A stretch of 64,000 nucleotides of DNA from Buchnera aphidicola (Phyllaphis fagi) (GTDB lineage: Bacteria > Pseudomonadota > Gammaproteobacteria > Enterobacterales > Enterobacteriaceae): assembly GCF_964058955.1 (NCBI RefSeq), contig NZ_OZ060370.1, forward strand, positions 310,001 to 374,000, given 5' to 3'. Positions within the stretch are counted from its first letter, which is position 1. Every line of letters starts with the position of its first letter. The position numbers were made by a program, and so were the translations under genes. Shown here piece after piece: positions 51,963 to 62,969 of this stretch. The notes under the pieces were generated by a model, which saw nothing but the letters and a program-made list of their open reading frames with translations, made no database searches and was not told where the DNA came from.

Positions 51963-52403
51963 ATGTCATTCTTAAAAATATTAAAATATCCAGACAAACG
52001 ATTAAGACGATCAGCACAACCTGTTAATAAAATAAATAAAAAAATACATAAAATAATTCATAATATGTTTGAAACCATGTATCAAGAAAAAGGAATTGGA
52101 TTAGCTGCTACACAAGTTAATATCAATTTAAAAATTATAGTTATTGATAAAATCAGCAAATATTATGATACCTTAGTATTAATTAATCCAAAAAAAATTT
52201 ATGAATATGATAAAATTAGTACAACAGAAGGATGTTTATCACTTCCAGGAATAAAAAAAGAAATCACAAGATCAAAACATATTACAATTCAAGCTCTTAA
52301 TTATTATGGAAAAAAAATTACATTACAAGCTAAATCATTATTATCAATTTGTATACAACATGAAATGGATCACCTGATTGGAAAGTTACTAATAGACTAT
52401 TAA
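51963..52403 (+). CDS. def: Peptide deformylase
   Basis: Def removes the formyl group from nascent proteins. The 146 residues contain all three metal motifs: GIGLAATQ (44-51), EGCLS with C91, and HEMDH (133-137). Compared with E. coli Def (169) the last 20 or so residues, a surface helix, are missing after GKLLIDY; catalysis should not depend on them. The start follows directly on an AT-rich leader without a clear Shine-Dalgarno. fmt follows after 29 bases, the conserved def-fmt operon. Confidence 0.95.
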   Translation: MSFLKILKYPDKRLRRSAQPVNKINKKIHKIIHNMFETMYQEKGIGLAATQVNINLKIIVIDKISKYYDTLVLINPKKIYEYDKISTTEGCLSLPGIKKEITRSKHITIQALNYYGKKITLQAKSLLSICIQHEMDHLIGKLLIDY

Positions 52404-52432
52404 AAATATATTTTAATTAGAGATATAAAATA

Positions 52433-53401
52433 ATGATTCATAAAAATAATCTAGAAAAATCATTAAAAATTATTTTTGCAGGAACTTCAGATTTTTCTGC
52501 CAACTATTTAAATTTACTATTACTATCACATCATCGAATATTAGCTGTATTAACACAACCAGATCGACCCAATACAAGAGGAAAAAAGATAATCCAATCA
52601 CCTGTTAAATTTTTATCAGAAAATTATAAAATCCAAACATTTCAACCTAATACTTTTCACACAATACATATCTTGAAATTCATGATGATAAAAATCAATT
52701 TTATTATCGTCATTGCATACGGAATTATTATACCTAAATATATATTAAATATATTTCCTAAAAAATATCTCAATATACACACTTCATTATTACCAAAATG
52801 GAAAGGTGCAGCTCCTATCCAATGGTCCATTTTAAATGGAGATTATAAAACAGGAATCACCATAATACAAATGGATGAAAATATGGATACTGGAAAAATA
52901 TTACATAAAATATCATGTCCAACAAGTATACGAGAAACAACAATTAGTTTAACAAAAAAATTATATAATATTAGTAGTCAAAAAATATTAACTATCATTA
53001 ATAATATACAAAATAAAAAATATCAATTTAAACAACAAAATCCAAAAGCTACAACATATGCAATAAAAATAAAAAAAAAAATGGCATCACTCAATTTTTT
53101 TATGAATGCAAAACACATAGATCGAATGATAAGAGCTTTAAATCCTAAACCAGGAACTTATATTAAAATTAAAAATAATATAATTAAAATTTTTAAAGTT
53201 ACTATTTTAAAAAGTATTAAAAAATATCACATCGGCGAAATTATTAAAATAAATAATCATGGTATTCAAATACAAACAATAAAAAATATAATAAATATTC
53301 AAAAAATTCAGTTACCAGGAAAAAAAATAATCAAAATATCTGAATTTATTAATTCTCATCAAAAAATTTTTTCAAAAGGCAATATCTTGAATAATAAATA
53401 A
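52433..53401 (+). CDS. fmt: Methionyl-tRNA formyltransferase
   Basis: Fmt formylates initiator Met-tRNA using 10-formyl-tetrahydrofolate. The 322 residues (E. coli 315) show FAGTSDFSANYL at the N-terminus, the catalytic segment NIHTSLLPKWKGAAPIQW and QMDENMDTGKIL, and a C-terminal tRNA-binding domain (LNPKPGTYIK). Its substrate, tRNA-fMet, is at 19.2 kb. The gene converges with rplQ over a shared hairpin. Confidence 0.95.
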   Translation: MIHKNNLEKSLKIIFAGTSDFSANYLNLLLLSHHRILAVLTQPDRPNTRGKKIIQSPVKFLSENYKIQTFQPNTFHTIHILKFMMIKINFIIVIAYGIIIPKYILNIFPKKYLNIHTSLLPKWKGAAPIQWSILNGDYKTGITIIQMDENMDTGKILHKISCPTSIRETTISLTKKLYNISSQKILTIINNIQNKKYQFKQQNPKATTYAIKIKKKMASLNFFMNAKHIDRMIRALNPKPGTYIKIKNNIIKIFKVTILKSIKKYHIGEIIKINNHGIQIQTIKNIINIQKIQLPGKKIIKISEFINSHQKIFSKGNILNNK

Positions 53402-53411
53402 TTAAAAATAG

Positions 53412-53431
53412 AACGGCAATAATATGCCGTT
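53412..53431. terminator. Bidirectional terminator between fmt and rplQ
   Basis: AACGGCA (53412-53418) and TGCCGTT (53425-53431) form a perfect seven-pair, G+C-containing stem with a six-base loop between convergent genes. Read on the minus strand it is followed by a T-rich CTATTTTTAATT, so it fits best as the end of the alpha operon; it may also stop fmt transcripts. Confidence 0.75.
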
Positions 53432-53457
53432 AAATATAATAATTACTTAAAAATTTT

Positions 53458-53823
53458 CTATACTTTAACTCGATTAATCAATTGAATATAAGCAATCGGT
53501 GCTTTATCGCCAATACGAAAGCCACATTTTAGAATTTGGGTATAGCCTCCAGAACGATTGAGAAAATGTGGACCAATATCACTAAATAATTTATGCACTA
53601 TTAAATTATTTCGAATTTTAGAAAAAATTAATCTTCTATTACTCACATTATCGATTTTAGAAATAGTCACTAACGGTTCAACTATAGAACGTAATTCTTT
53701 TGCTTTAGGTACAGTAGTCTTTATAATTTCATATTGTAATAAAGAGCAAACCATATTATTAAACATAGATTTTAAATGACTTGAATTACGATTTAAATGA
53801 CGACCACTTTTTCGATGTCTCAT
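53458..53823 (-). CDS. rplQ: 50S ribosomal protein L17
   Basis: L17 binds 23S rRNA near the exit tunnel. The 121 residues (E. coli 127) begin [20 protein letters not shown] and contain [12 protein letters not shown] and [18 protein letters not shown]. It is the last gene of the alpha operon, 43 bases after rpoA, and ends before the bidirectional hairpin. Confidence 0.96.
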   Translation of the reverse strand: MRHRKSGRHLNRNSSHLKSMFNNMVCSLLQYEIIKTTVPKAKELRSIVEPLVTISKIDNVSNRRLIFSKIRNNLIVHKLFSDIGPHFLNRSGGYTQILKCGFRIGDKAPIAYIQLINRVKV

Positions 53824-53866
53824 AATAACCCTTTTATAAAAAAAATAATATGCATAATGTATATTT

Positions 53867-54850
53867 CTATTTATTAGATAAATCTTTAGGAGGCCAATTA
53901 TTTAAACACATACCTAACGATAATCCTCGTGAAGCTAATATATCTTTAATTTCTGTTAAAGATTTTTTACCTAAATTAGGTGTTCTTAACAATTCTATTT
54001 CAGTCTTTTGAACTAAATCACCAATATAATGTACTAATTCTGCTTTTAAACAATTTGCAGACCGAACAGTTAACTCTAAATCATCTACTGATCGTAATAA
54101 AATAGGTTCAAATTCTGGTTTTTTTTCTTCTACTTCAGATTCTTTAATGTTACGTAAATCAACAAATGGCTTTAATTGTTCTGATAATATTGTAGCAGCA
54201 CGTCGAATTGCTTCTTCAGCATCAATTGTTCCATTAGTTTCCATTTCCATAATTAATCGATCTAAATCAGTTCTTTGTTCTACTCGCACTGATTCAACAA
54301 AATATGAAACACGTTCTATTGGACTATAACAAGCATCTAATGATATACACCCAACATCCTTAGTATTAAATTTTATTCTTGATGCAGCAGGAATATAACC
54401 TTTCCCATGTTCTACTCTCATTCTCATGTTAATAGATGATGACTTATGTGTCAAATGACAGATTATATGTTCTGAATTAATAATTTCCACATTCCCATCA
54501 TGAGTAATATCAGATGCAAAAACTGGTCCAATCCCACATTTTTTTAATTTTAACATTACTGAATCTTTACCATATACCTTAATTGCTAAAGATTTTAAAT
54601 TTAACAATATTTCAAGAATATCTTCCTGAACACCTTCCTTGGAACTATATTCATGTAACACTCCATCAATATGAACTTCAGTTATTGCGTAACCAGGCAT
54701 AGAAGAAAGTAAGATTCTACGTAATGCATTACCAAGAGTATAACCAAAACCTCTTTCTAAAGGTTCTAAAATTACCTTTATAGCAGTACAACTCTGTTGT
54801 TGAATATTCACTATACGAGGTTTTATAAAATATTTAATAAAACTATGCAT
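53867..54850 (-). CDS. rpoA: RNA polymerase alpha subunit
   Basis: Alpha nucleates RNA polymerase assembly through its N-terminal domain and contacts activators and UP elements through its C-terminal domain. The 327 residues (E. coli 329) include [50 protein letters not shown] and [16 protein letters not shown], so both domains and the linker are intact. AGGAGAGAT precedes the ATG. Confidence 0.97.
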   Translation of the reverse strand: MHSFIKYFIKPRIVNIQQQSCTAIKVILEPLERGFGYTLGNALRRILLSSMPGYAITEVHIDGVLHEYSSKEGVQEDILEILLNLKSLAIKVYGKDSVMLKLKKCGIGPVFASDITHDGNVEIINSEHIICHLTHKSSSINMRMRVEHGKGYIPAASRIKFNTKDVGCISLDACYSPIERVSYFVESVRVEQRTDLDRLIMEMETNGTIDAEEAIRRAATILSEQLKPFVDLRNIKESEVEEKKPEFEPILLRSVDDLELTVRSANCLKAELVHYIGDLVQKTEIELLRTPNLGKKSLTEIKDILASRGLSLGMCLNNWPPKDLSNK

Positions 54851-54883
54851 TTTTTTATCTCTCCTAATAATACATTTTATAGT

Positions 54884-55504
54884 CTATTTAGAATATAATT
54901 CGATAATAAGATGTTCATTAATATCCGATGATAATTCAGACCTATCAGGATATCGATAAAATACACCTTCCATATTTTTACTGTCTACTTGTATCCAACT
55001 AGATTTTTCTCTTGCTTCCGATAATTCTAAAGAATCTTTAATTCTTTTTGTATTTTTAAATTTATCTCTAATTTTTATACAATCATTAGGTAATAAACGA
55101 TATGACGCAATATTAACAATGCGATTATTAACCATAATAAATTTATGATTAATTAATTGTCTAGATTCAGAACGTGTAACACCTAAACCTATCCGATATA
55201 CTACATTATCTAATCTACTTTCTAATAATATTAATAAATTATCTCCTGTATTGCCTTTTAATTTTGCAGCAAGCTTATAATAATTCCGAAATTGACGTTC
55301 TAATATTCCATATAAACGACGTACTTTCTGTTTTTCTCGCAATTGTATACCATATTCAGATAATCTAGTTTTACGAAAACCATGTTGTCCGGGTAACTGA
55401 TTCAATTTACATTTTGAATCAATAGAACGATAACCGGATTTTAAAAATAAATCTGTATTTTCACGACGACTTAACTTTAACTTTGGTCCTAAATATTTTG
55501 CCAT
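54884..55504 (-). CDS. rpsD: 30S ribosomal protein S4
   Basis: S4 starts assembly of the 30S body by binding 16S rRNA and in E. coli represses the alpha operon. The 206 residues equal the E. coli length: [33 protein letters not shown], and the S4 RNA-binding fold with [20 protein letters not shown]. It lies 33 bases before rpoA. Confidence 0.96.
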   Translation of the reverse strand: MAKYLGPKLKLSRRENTDLFLKSGYRSIDSKCKLNQLPGQHGFRKTRLSEYGIQLREKQKVRRLYGILERQFRNYYKLAAKLKGNTGDNLLILLESRLDNVVYRIGLGVTRSESRQLINHKFIMVNNRIVNIASYRLLPNDCIKIRDKFKNTKRIKDSLELSEAREKSSWIQVDSKNMEGVFYRYPDRSELSSDINEHLIIELYSK

Positions 55505-55530
55505 TTTACTTTCTCATTAATTATTTAAAA

Positions 55531-55920
55531 TTATACACGTCGCTTTTTAGGTGGACGACATCCATTATGAGGTATAGGAGTAATATCAGTAATGTTAGTA
55601 ATTCGAAAACCAGCAGCATTCAATGCACGAATAGTAGATTCTCTTCCTGGTCCAGGTCCTTTTACCATGACTTCTAAATTTTTAATTCCATAGTCTTTAA
55701 CACATTCAACGCATCTTTCTGCAGCTACTTGAGCCGCAAAAGGTGTAGATTTCCGTGATCCTCTAAATCCAGAACCTCCAGAAGTAGCCCATCCTAAAGT
55801 ATTACCTTGACGATCAGTAATAGTAACTATAGTATTGTTAAAAGATGCATGAATATAAGCAATACCATCTGTAATTTGTTTTTTTATACGCTTTTTGGAA
55901 CGTACTAAAAATTTTCCCAT
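55531..55920 (-). CDS. rpsK: 30S ribosomal protein S11
   Basis: S11 sits on the 30S platform. At 129 residues it is the E. coli length and highly conserved: [43 protein letters not shown] and the C-terminal [10 protein letters not shown]. It lies between rpsM and rpsD with short gaps. Confidence 0.97.
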   Translation of the reverse strand: MGKFLVRSKKRIKKQITDGIAYIHASFNNTIVTITDRQGNTLGWATSGGSGFRGSRKSTPFAAQVAAERCVECVKDYGIKNLEVMVKGPGPGRESTIRALNAAGFRITNITDITPIPHNGCRPPKKRRV

Positions 55921-55939
55921 AGTTTAAAATTCTCTAAAA

Positions 55940-56296
55940 TTATTTTTTTATTGGTTTTCTAGGACCTTTGCAAGTCCGAGCATTTGTTTTAGTTCTTTGT
56001 CCTCGAACAGGTAACCCTCGACGGTGTCTCAATCCACGATAACATCCAAGATCCATTAACCGTTTAATATTTAATGTTTTTTCTCTTCTTAAATCTCCTT
56101 CTACAACAAATTTAGCAACAGAATCTCTTAATAAATCTAATTGATTTTCATTTAATTCTCCAATTTTAGTATGTTCTGATATCCTACAACTCATACAAAT
56201 CACTTTTGATCTAGTTTTACCTATTCCATATATTAACTTTAATGCAATAGAAGTATGTTTATGATTAGGAATATTTATCCCTGCAATACGAGCCAT
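55940..56296 (-). CDS. rpsM: 30S ribosomal protein S13
   Basis: S13 lies in the 30S head and contacts the P-site tRNA. I start at ATG 56296 ([15 protein letters not shown]), giving the standard 118 residues, preceded by AGAGGTG; a start three codons earlier is unlikely. [19 protein letters not shown] and [20 protein letters not shown] are typical. It begins the alpha operon after rpmJ. Confidence 0.97.
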   Translation of the reverse strand: MARIAGINIPNHKHTSIALKLIYGIGKTRSKVICMSCRISEHTKIGELNENQLDLLRDSVAKFVVEGDLRREKTLNIKRLMDLGCYRGLRHRRGLPVRGQRTKTNARTCKGPRKPIKK

Positions 56297-56369
56297 TATA
56301 TGCACCTCTATAATAAGTATTAAAAATAATTTATAATATTTTTACAACTAATATTTTCTAAATTATAAC

Positions 56370-56486
56370 TTATCCCTGACGTTGTTTATGTTTAGGATAA
56401 TTTTTACAAATAACACGCACAACATGTTTTCTTTTTACAATCTTACAACTACGACATAATTTTTTTACTGATGTTCTAACTTTCAT
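56370..56486 (-). CDS. rpmJ: 50S ribosomal protein L36
   Basis: A 38-residue protein starting [17 protein letters not shown] and ending PKHKQRQG. It is the zinc-ribbon form, with C11, C14, C27 and H33 as ligands. It is the last gene of the spc operon, between secY and rpsM. Short but unmistakable. TATGGTGAAATT just upstream supplies only a weak Shine-Dalgarno. Confidence 0.95.
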   Translation of the reverse strand: MKVRTSVKKLCRSCKIVKRKHVVRVICKNYPKHKQRQG

Positions 56487-56535
56487 AATTTCACCATATA
56501 TTAAATTATATTAATCTAACCATAATGACACAATT

Positions 56536-57870
56536 TTATAATTTAAAATTACTAATATTTAAATTAGATTTTTTTAAAATCGAACTATATTGACTAGACA
56601 TTATTAATGTCTGAACTTGAGTAATAAAATCTATAATAACTACTACTACAATTAATAATGATGTTCCTCCAAAATAAAATGGAACATGCATACATAATCT
56701 CATAAAATCTGGAATAAGACAAATAAATAAAATATATAAAGAACCGATAAAAGTTAATCTAGCTGTTACATTACTAATATATTTAGAAGTCTGCTCTCCA
56801 GGCCGAATACCTGAAATAAAAGCTCCAGATTTTTTTAAATGTTCAGATGTTTCACGAGAATTAAATGTTAAACTAGAATAAAAAAAACAAAAAAACACAA
56901 TACAAATTGAATAAATTATTATATATAATATATGACCTGGTTGTAAATATGAAATAAATTTTATTAACCAATAATATTTATTACTAACTCCAATCCATGA
57001 AAATATAGTAAGAGGAAAAATCATAATACTAGAAGAAAAAATAGCAGGTATTACCCCTGACATATTTATTTTTAATGGTAAATGAGTATTTTGCATAGCA
57101 TATATTTTTCGAATTTTATGTTGATGTACATAATTTAAAATAATCTTACGATAACTTCTTTCCATAAAAACAACTACAAAAGTAACGAAAAAGATAACAG
57201 ACAAAATAACTAATAACATTAATATATGTAATTCACCATTTTTAATTTGTTTAATAGTATTATTTATAGCCATTGGTAAACTAGATATAATACCAATAAA
57301 AATAATTACTGAAATACCATTACCAATACCATATTCAGTAATTAATTCACCTAACCACATTAATAAAATTGTTCCAGTTAATAAACTCATAGAAGAAACA
57401 ATATAAAAATAAAAATCAGGATTCAAAACTAATCCTTTCATACCAGGTATATTTGGTAATGTACTAGCAATACCAATAGATTGAAATATACATAAAAAAC
57501 AAGTTAAGTATCTTGTATATTGATCAATTTTACGTCTACCTAATTCACCATCTTTTCGAATATCTGATAACCTAGTATTTACTAATGTTAATAATTGCAT
57601 AATAATTGAAGCAGAAATATAAGGCATAATACCCAATGAAAAAATTGAAGCTCGACTTAAAGAGCCACCAGAAAACATATTAAATATATCAATAACAGTA
57701 CCTTTCTGATCTTTTATAAGATTTTCTAAAATAGTACTATCAATCCCTGGGATAGGAATAAAAGAACCAATTCGAAAAACTAATATCGCAATACCCAAGA
57801 AAATCACTCTATTTTTCAATTCAATTAAATTACTATTATTATGAATATTTGACTTTATTTTTCGTTTCAT
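56536..57870 (-). CDS. secY: Protein translocase subunit SecY
   Basis: SecY is the channel of the SecYEG translocon. The 444 residues (E. coli 443) have ten membrane helices; plug-region [20 protein letters not shown] and [12 protein letters not shown], the cytoplasmic loop [15 protein letters not shown] and [13 protein letters not shown] are well conserved. It lies 12 bases after rplO in the spc operon. Inner-membrane export is therefore retained, consistent with cyo and other membrane proteins in the window. Confidence 0.97.
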   Translation of the reverse strand: MKRKIKSNIHNNSNLIELKNRVIFLGIAILVFRIGSFIPIPGIDSTILENLIKDQKGTVIDIFNMFSGGSLSRASIFSLGIMPYISASIIMQLLTLVNTRLSDIRKDGELGRRKIDQYTRYLTCFLCIFQSIGIASTLPNIPGMKGLVLNPDFYFYIVSSMSLLTGTILLMWLGELITEYGIGNGISVIIFIGIISSLPMAINNTIKQIKNGELHILMLLVILSVIFFVTFVVVFMERSYRKIILNYVHQHKIRKIYAMQNTHLPLKINMSGVIPAIFSSSIMIFPLTIFSWIGVSNKYYWLIKFISYLQPGHILYIIIYSICIVFFCFFYSSLTFNSRETSEHLKKSGAFISGIRPGEQTSKYISNVTARLTFIGSLYILFICLIPDFMRLCMHVPFYFGGTSLLIVVVVIIDFITQVQTLIMSSQYSSILKKSNLNISNFKL

Positions 57871-57882
57871 TATTTACTTTAC

Positions 57883-58320
57883 TTATTCCTCAATTTTCCC
57901 ACCTAAAGATTGAATGATAGAACGAGCACCTTTTGTAACTTTTAAACCTCGAATAATTAATGATGATGTCTTTAAATACCCAGAGTTGATAATTTTAACA
58001 TATTTAATATTTTTTTTAATAATATTACATTGTTTTAAAACATTTAAGTCAACAATATTTTTAGATATATTCTGTATTTCAGACAATCTAACTTCAGAAG
58101 TCATAATTTTTTTTCTAGACAAAAATCCAAATTTTGGAATACGACGATACAATGGAGTTTGACCTCCTTCAAAACCTCTTCTAATACTAACACCAGATCT
58201 TGATTTCTGACCTTTATGTCCACGTCCAGCTGTTTTTCCAAAACCTGAACCTATTCCCCTACCAACTCTTTTATGTAACTTACGTGATCCCTTTTTAGGT
58301 GCTAAATTATTTAAATACAA
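57883..58320 (-). CDS. rplO: 50S ribosomal protein L15
   Basis: L15 is a late-assembly 23S-binding protein. The 145 residues (E. coli 144) begin [20 protein letters not shown] and show the glycine-rich [20 protein letters not shown] extension and [18 protein letters not shown]. Directly downstream of rpmD and upstream of secY. Confidence 0.96.
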   Translation of the reverse strand: MYLNNLAPKKGSRKLHKRVGRGIGSGFGKTAGRGHKGQKSRSGVSIRRGFEGGQTPLYRRIPKFGFLSRKKIMTSEVRLSEIQNISKNIVDLNVLKQCNIIKKNIKYVKIINSGYLKTSSLIIRGLKVTKGARSIIQSLGGKIEE

Positions 58321-58324
58321 TATA

Positions 58325-58507
58325 TTATTCCTCTTTTATTTTAATCATATAAAAAATTTTATTGACCATACCTCTAATAGAAGGATTATCCTCTCTCTCA
58401 ACTATATCTCCAATATGACGTAATCCTAAACTTAATAAAGTCGATTGATGTGTTTTTAAACATCCTATTTTACTTTTAATTTGCATAATCTTTAATTTTT
58501 TAATCAT
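58325..58507 (-). CDS. rpmD: 50S ribosomal protein L30
   Basis: The 60-residue protein (E. coli 59) aligns throughout: [40 protein letters not shown]. It sits between rpsE and rplO, with gaps of nine and four bases, as in E. coli. Confidence 0.94.
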   Translation of the reverse strand: MIKKLKIMQIKSKIGCLKTHQSTLLSLGLRHIGDIVEREDNPSIRGMVNKIFYMIKIKEE

Positions 58508-58516
58508 GTGAATATA

Positions 58517-59020
58517 CTATCCTCCTATAATATCAAAAATTGATTTATTTCTTTTTTCTGCAATCATTTTTGGAGATTTCATATTCTTCAATCCGCGTAT
58601 TGTCGCTCGTACTACGTTAATTGGATTAGTAGAACCATAAGTTTTAGCTAATACATTTTGTATACCTACAACTTCTAAAACAGCTCGCATTGCTCCACCT
58701 GCAATAATTCCTGTTCCTTTCGAAGCAGGTTTCATAAATATACTCGAACCAGTATGAGAACCTTTTACAGCATGCTGTAAAGTACCATTATTAATTGTAA
58801 TCACAATCATATTACGACGAGCCTGATCCATAGCTTTTTGAATAGCTGCAGGCACTTCTCGAGCTTTACCATATCCAAATCCTACTTTTCCTTTTTGATC
58901 ACCTACTACTGTCAATGCAGTAAAAGAAAAAATTCTACCTCCTTTTACTGTTTTTGATACTCTATTAACTGTAATTAATTTTTCTTTCAATTCATTCTGA
59001 GTATGTTCTATTTTTACCAT
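58517..59020 (-). CDS. rpsE: 30S ribosomal protein S5
   Basis: S5 contributes to decoding accuracy and mRNA helicase activity of the 30S. The 167 residues equal E. coli: [56 protein letters not shown]. It starts 16 bases after rplR. Confidence 0.97.
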   Translation of the reverse strand: MVKIEHTQNELKEKLITVNRVSKTVKGGRIFSFTALTVVGDQKGKVGFGYGKAREVPAAIQKAMDQARRNMIVITINNGTLQHAVKGSHTGSSIFMKPASKGTGIIAGGAMRAVLEVVGIQNVLAKTYGSTNPINVVRATIRGLKNMKSPKMIAEKRNKSIFDIIGG

Positions 59021-59036
59021 ACTAATTTATTTTACC

Positions 59037-59402
59037 TCAAAAGTTTAATCCTGCTTTTCGAGCAGATTCTGCTAAAATTTTTATACGACCATGATACTTA
59101 AAACCAGATCGATCAAAAGAAACGGTATTAATTCCCTTATTTATAGCTCTATTTGCAATAATTGATCCAATTACATCGGCAGCTTGTTTATTACCAGTAT
59201 AAATAAGATTTTTTTTAATTTTTTTTTCTAGAGTAGACGCAACTACCACAATAGATTCAGTATTTGAATCAATAATTTGAGCATATATATGACGTGATGT
59301 ACGATGTACAACTAAACGAATTTTATTTAATCTTTTCAGATGTAAGCGTACTTTTTTTGCTCTACGTATACGAATATTTTTTTTATTATTTATACTATTC
59401 AT
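59037..59402 (-). CDS. rplR: 50S ribosomal protein L18
   Basis: L18 binds 5S rRNA. I start at ATG 59402 ([17 protein letters not shown]), giving 121 residues (E. coli 117). A longer frame would overlap rplF and add 13 non-homologous residues. [14 protein letters not shown] and [14 protein letters not shown] are diagnostic. The start is one base beyond the rplF stop. Confidence 0.95.
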   Translation of the reverse strand: MNSINNKKNIRIRRAKKVRLHLKRLNKIRLVVHRTSRHIYAQIIDSNTESIVVVASTLEKKIKKNLIYTGNKQAADVIGSIIANRAINKGINTVSFDRSGFKYHGRIKILAESARKAGLNF

Positions 59403-59403
59403 A

Positions 59404-59940
59404 TTATTTTTTCTTAGCCTCTTTAATACGTACAAATTCATCTGAATAACGAATACCTTTTCCTTTATAAGATTCTGGTTTCCGTTTAGATCGTAAATTT
59501 GCAGCTACTTGACCTAATAATTGCTTATCAATACTTTTTAAAATAATTTCTGTAGAAGATATATTTTCTGCAATAATTCCATGAGGCAAACAATACTTAA
59601 TTGCATGAGAATACCCTAAAAACATATTAATTATATTATTTAATTCTATTGAAATTTTATATCCAACACCAACTAATTTTAGTTTTTTTGAAAATCCTTG
59701 AGTAACACCAATAATCATAGAATTTACTAATGATCTAACAGTGCCAGCTTGCATCCAAGAATCATATTTCTTTAATTTAGGTTTAAAAAATAATACATTA
59801 TTACAATTTTTAATTATAACAGAACTATGAAAATTTCTTTTAAGAATATGATTTTTACTTTCTACAGTAATCATATTATTATTTAACATAATTTTTACAT
59901 TTTTAGGTATCGTAATTGATTTTTTAGCAATACGAGACAT
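59404..59940 (-). CDS. rplF: 50S ribosomal protein L6
   Basis: L6 binds near the sarcin-ricin loop. The 178 residues (E. coli 177) show [16 protein letters not shown] at the start, [18 protein letters not shown], the C-terminal [18 protein letters not shown] and a basic tail. It begins 12 bases after rpsH. Confidence 0.96.
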   Translation of the reverse strand: MSRIAKKSITIPKNVKIMLNNNMITVESKNHILKRNFHSSVIIKNCNNVLFFKPKLKKYDSWMQAGTVRSLVNSMIIGVTQGFSKKLKLVGVGYKISIELNNIINMFLGYSHAIKYCLPHGIIAENISSTEIILKSIDKQLLGQVAANLRSKRKPESYKGKGIRYSDEFVRIKEAKKK

Positions 59941-59952
59941 GTATCCTCCATA

Positions 59953-60348
59953 TTAAGATACAAAACAAATAATTTCACCACCAATTCCCATTTTTTTAGC
60001 TACTTTATTACTAATTACACCTTTTGAAGTAGAAAGAATAGCTATCCCTAAACCATCCATAACATCTGGTAAATGTTTTTTATCTTTATAAACACGTAAA
60101 CTAGGTTTACTAATACGTTTAATCTCTTCTATTACAGACTTCCCGTTAAAATATTTAAGAATAATTTTTAATACTAATTGATCCATAATATTTTTAACAA
60201 CATAATCTTGAATATAACCTTCTTGTTTTAAAACAGAACTAATTGCAATTTTCAATTTAGAAGAAGGCATAAACACTGCAATCTTATTAGCTAATTGACT
60301 ATTTCGAATTCTTGTTAACATATCTGATATAGGATCTTGCATACTCAT
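59953..60348 (-). CDS. rpsH: 30S ribosomal protein S8
   Basis: S8 binds the 16S central domain and in E. coli represses the spc operon at the rplX-rplE junction. I start at ATG 60348 ([18 protein letters not shown]), giving 131 residues (E. coli 130), instead of a GTG five codons upstream. [17 protein letters not shown] and [17 protein letters not shown] are conserved. Confidence 0.96.
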   Translation of the reverse strand: MSMQDPISDMLTRIRNSQLANKIAVFMPSSKLKIAISSVLKQEGYIQDYVVKNIMDQLVLKIILKYFNGKSVIEEIKRISKPSLRVYKDKKHLPDVMDGLGIAILSTSKGVISNKVAKKMGIGGEIICFVS

Positions 60349-60386
60349 TATATTTATACTCACTTGTTATAAAAATTATAATTATT

Positions 60387-60692
60387 TTACCAACTAGATT
60401 TTTTTAAACCTGGAATTTCTCCCCTCATAGCAGATTCTCTTAATTTCATACGACTCAATCCAAATTTTCTAATAAACCCATGTGGTCTTCCAGTTTGTAA
60501 ACAACGATTTCTCTGTCTAGATAAACTAGAATCACGAGGTAAAGTCTGTAATTTTAAAACCGCTTTCCAACGCTCTGATTGAGTAATTAACATATTAGAA
60601 ATAATTTGTTTTAAACTTTGACGTTTTTTAAAAAATTTTATTCCTAATTTAATACGTTTTTTTTCACGAGCTTTCATTGACTCTTTAGCCAT
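60387..60692 (-). CDS. rpsN: 30S ribosomal protein S14
   Basis: The 101-residue long (zinc-free) form of S14: [58 protein letters not shown]. It lies between rplE and rpsH, the conserved order. Confidence 0.96.
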   Translation of the reverse strand: MAKESMKAREKKRIKLGIKFFKKRQSLKQIISNMLITQSERWKAVLKLQTLPRDSSLSRQRNRCLQTGRPHGFIRKFGLSRMKLRESAMRGEIPGLKKSSW

Positions 60693-60717
60693 ATTATTCT
60701 ATGTACCTTTTATAGTA

Positions 60718-61257
60718 TTAAACACGAAATGGAAAATGAAAATAAGATAATAATGCTATACCTTCATTATCTGAATTAGCAGTAGTTGTAATTGTAATAT
60801 CTAAACCCCGAATTTTATCAATATTATCATAATTAATTTCAGGGAAAATAATTTGTTCACGTATACCTAAACTATAATTCCCTCGACCATCAAAAGATTT
60901 TTTAGAAAAACCACGAAAATCACGAATTCTAGGTATAACAATAGAAATTAATCGATTTAAAAAATCCCATTTTCTTCGACCCCGCAAAGTTACTTTACAA
61001 CCAATAGGATATCCTTCTCGTATTTTAAAACCAGAAATAGATTTTCTTGCTTTAGTAATACATGGTTTTTGACCAGAAATAGTCATTAAATCTAAAATTG
61101 CATGATCCAAGGCTTTTTTTTCATGTACAGCTTTCCCAATACCCATATTTAAAGTAATTTTATTAATTTTAGGTACTTGCATAATAGAACTATATTTAAA
61201 TTTTACCATTAATTTTTCTATTATATGTTTTTTATAATAATCATTTAATATTACCAT
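60718..61257 (-). CDS. rplE: 50S ribosomal protein L5
   Basis: L5 binds 5S rRNA in the central protuberance. It has 179 residues, the E. coli length: [59 protein letters not shown]. In the spc operon 15 bases after rplX. Confidence 0.97.
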   Translation of the reverse strand: MVILNDYYKKHIIEKLMVKFKYSSIMQVPKINKITLNMGIGKAVHEKKALDHAILDLMTISGQKPCITKARKSISGFKIREGYPIGCKVTLRGRRKWDFLNRLISIVIPRIRDFRGFSKKSFDGRGNYSLGIREQIIFPEINYDNIDKIRGLDITITTTANSDNEGIALLSYFHFPFRV

Positions 61258-61272
61258 TGTATACTCCCAATT

Positions 61273-61590
61273 TTATCTAACAATCTGATTATTTGATTTT
61301 AAAAACCTAAATTTTTTACCAGAATCTATTCTAAACCCAATACGATCCGGTTTTTTAGTAATAGGATTTAAGATTGCTACATTAGAAATATGAATAGGAG
61401 ATTCTTTTTCTATAATTCCTCCATTTTGATTTTGAGATGGTATGGGTTTTTGATGTTTTTTAACTATATTTACTCCTTCTACAATGATTTTATCCTTATT
61501 TTTAAAAATAAATTTCACTTTTCCAATTTTTTTTTTATCTTTCCCTGATAATACCATTACAATATCATTCAATCTAATTTTTAATGCCAT
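61273..61590 (-). CDS. rplX: 50S ribosomal protein L24
   Basis: L24 is an assembly-initiating 23S-binding protein. The 105 residues (E. coli 104) show the KOW region [32 protein letters not shown] and KPDRIGFRI. It follows rplN after 24 bases. Confidence 0.96.
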   Translation of the reverse strand: MALKIRLNDIVMVLSGKDKKKIGKVKFIFKNKDKIIVEGVNIVKKHQKPIPSQNQNGGIIEKESPIHISNVAILNPITKKPDRIGFRIDSGKKFRFLKSNNQIVR

Positions 61591-61614
61591 TATTTATTTC
61601 CTTATTAAAACACA

Positions 61615-61983
61615 CTATAAAACTTCAGGAGCTAATGAAACAATTTTCATAAATTTTTCTATTCTTAATTCACGTGTTATAGGACCAAAGACTCGAGTAC
61701 CAATAGGTTGTTCAGAATTATTTAAAATTACACATGAATTAGTATCAAAACGAATTAAAGAACCATCCGATCTACGAATACCTTTTTTAGTACGTACTAT
61801 AACAGCTTTTAAAACCTCTCCTTTTTTAACTTTTCCTCGCGGTACAGCTTCTTTAATAGTTACTTTAATAATATCACCAATACCAGCATATCTCCTTTTA
61901 GAACCTCCTAAAACACGAATACACATAGCAAACCGTGCTCCTGAATTATCAGCAACACGTAATATTGTTTGTTCTTGAATCAT
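61615..61983 (-). CDS. rplN: 50S ribosomal protein L14
   Basis: L14 sits at the subunit interface. The 122 residues (E. coli 123) begin [20 protein letters not shown] and show [20 protein letters not shown] and [13 protein letters not shown]. It is the first gene of the spc operon; AGGGAT precedes the start, and a promoter and terminator candidate lie upstream. Confidence 0.97.
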   Translation of the reverse strand: MIQEQTILRVADNSGARFAMCIRVLGGSKRRYAGIGDIIKVTIKEAVPRGKVKKGEVLKAVIVRTKKGIRRSDGSLIRFDTNSCVILNNSEQPIGTRVFGPITRELRIEKFMKIVSLAPEVL

Positions 61984-62001
61984 AAGATATCCCTGTGCTA
62001 T

Positions 62002-62030
62002 TTATAATACTATAATTAATAAATACTCAA
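62002..62030 (-). promoter_or_regulatory. Candidate spc operon promoter
   Basis: On the minus strand TTGAGT (62030-62025) is followed after 17 bases by TTATAA (62007-62002), in the 111-base gap before rplN. E. coli has its spc promoter in the same rpsQ-rplN interval. In such AT-rich DNA a -10-like match is weak evidence on its own; the position is the better argument. Confidence 0.35.
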
Positions 62031-62062
62031 AATTTAGTATAATAAAAATTTTTAAATTACAA

Positions 62063-62087
62063 GAAGACATGTAAAAATCATGCCTTC
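62063..62087 (-). terminator. Candidate S10 operon terminator
   Basis: Just after rpsQ on the minus strand, GAAGGCATG pairs with CATGTCTTC over nine pairs around a seven-base loop, followed by a T-rich stretch. One pair is G-U on the minus-strand RNA but an A-C mismatch on the plus strand, so the structure is selected, if at all, for the minus strand. Confidence 0.6.
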
Positions 62088-62094
62088 ATAAAAA

Positions 62095-62349
62095 TTAAAA
62101 ATTAAATTTTTTAAACACTTTAATTAAAATCCATGATTTAGTTTTAGACATTGGACGACATTCAGATATTTCAACAATATCTCCATTAGAACATGTATTA
62201 TATTCATCATGAATATGAAGTTTTGTTTTTCTTCTAACAAACTTTTTATAAATAGGATGTTTAATAAATCTTTCTATAGCTACTACTGCTGATTTATGCA
62301 TTTTATCACTAATTACTCGACCTTTCAATATCTTAATTTTTTGAATCAT
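62095..62349 (-). CDS. rpsQ: 30S ribosomal protein S17
   Basis: S17 binds the 16S 5' domain. The 84 residues equal E. coli: [40 protein letters not shown]. Its start lies inside the end of rpmC (17-base overlap), so the two are translationally coupled. It is the last gene of the S10 operon. Confidence 0.96.
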   Translation of the reverse strand: MIQKIKILKGRVISDKMHKSAVVAIERFIKHPIYKKFVRRKTKLHIHDEYNTCSNGDIVEISECRPMSKTKSWILIKVFKKFNF

Positions 62350-62542
62350 GTATCCGATTTCTCTTTTCAGTCAATATAGTTTTAACTCTAACAATATTAC
62401 GACGTACTATTCGTAATAAATGAGTATTCTGTAATTTTTTATTAGACAATTGAATTTTCAAATTAAATTTTTCCTTTAATAAATTCAATAAATCAATATA
62501 TAACTCATGAGATGATTTTTTACGCAATTGAATTAATTTCAT
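62333..62542 (-). CDS. rpmC: 50S ribosomal protein L29
   Basis: L29 lies at the tunnel exit. The 69 residues (E. coli 63) show [20 protein letters not shown] and [19 protein letters not shown]. Six extra C-terminal residues run 17 bases into rpsQ. Its start shares one base with the rplP stop. Confidence 0.95.
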   Translation of the reverse strand: MKLIQLRKKSSHELYIDLLNLLKEKFNLKIQLSNKKLQNTHLLRIVRRNIVRVKTILTEKRNRIHDSKN

Positions 62543-62952
62543 TACATCGCCATTTTAGTTACAAAAATAGTTTTAATAGGAAGTTTAGATGCTGCCAATT
62601 TAAATGCTGAACGAGATTCTTCTTCAGAAATACCATTTATTTCATATAATATCTTACCAGGCTGCACCAAAGCTACCCAATATTCAACATTACCTTTTCC
62701 TTTTCCCATTCTTACTTCTAATGGTTTTTGAGTAATAGGTTTATCTGGGAAAATACGTATCCAAATTTTTCCTTGTCGTTTCATAGAACGCGTAATAGAT
62801 CGTCTTGCAGATTCAATTTGACGACCAGTTAAACGTCCTCGAGTAATTGCTTTCAATCCAAACTGACCAAAATGAATATTAGAATTTAATGCTAAACCCC
62901 GGTTTTTCCCTTTATGCATTTTTCGGAATTTAGTACGTTTAGGTTGTAACAT
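62542..62952 (-). CDS. rplP: 50S ribosomal protein L16
   Basis: L16 shapes the peptidyl-transferase A-site region. It has 136 residues as in E. coli: [58 protein letters not shown]. It lies between rpsC and rpmC. Confidence 0.97.
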   Translation of the reverse strand: MLQPKRTKFRKMHKGKNRGLALNSNIHFGQFGLKAITRGRLTGRQIESARRSITRSMKRQGKIWIRIFPDKPITQKPLEVRMGKGKGNVEYWVALVQPGKILYEINGISEEESRSAFKLAASKLPIKTIFVTKMAM

Positions 62953-62969
62953 TATCTACATTATCTCCT

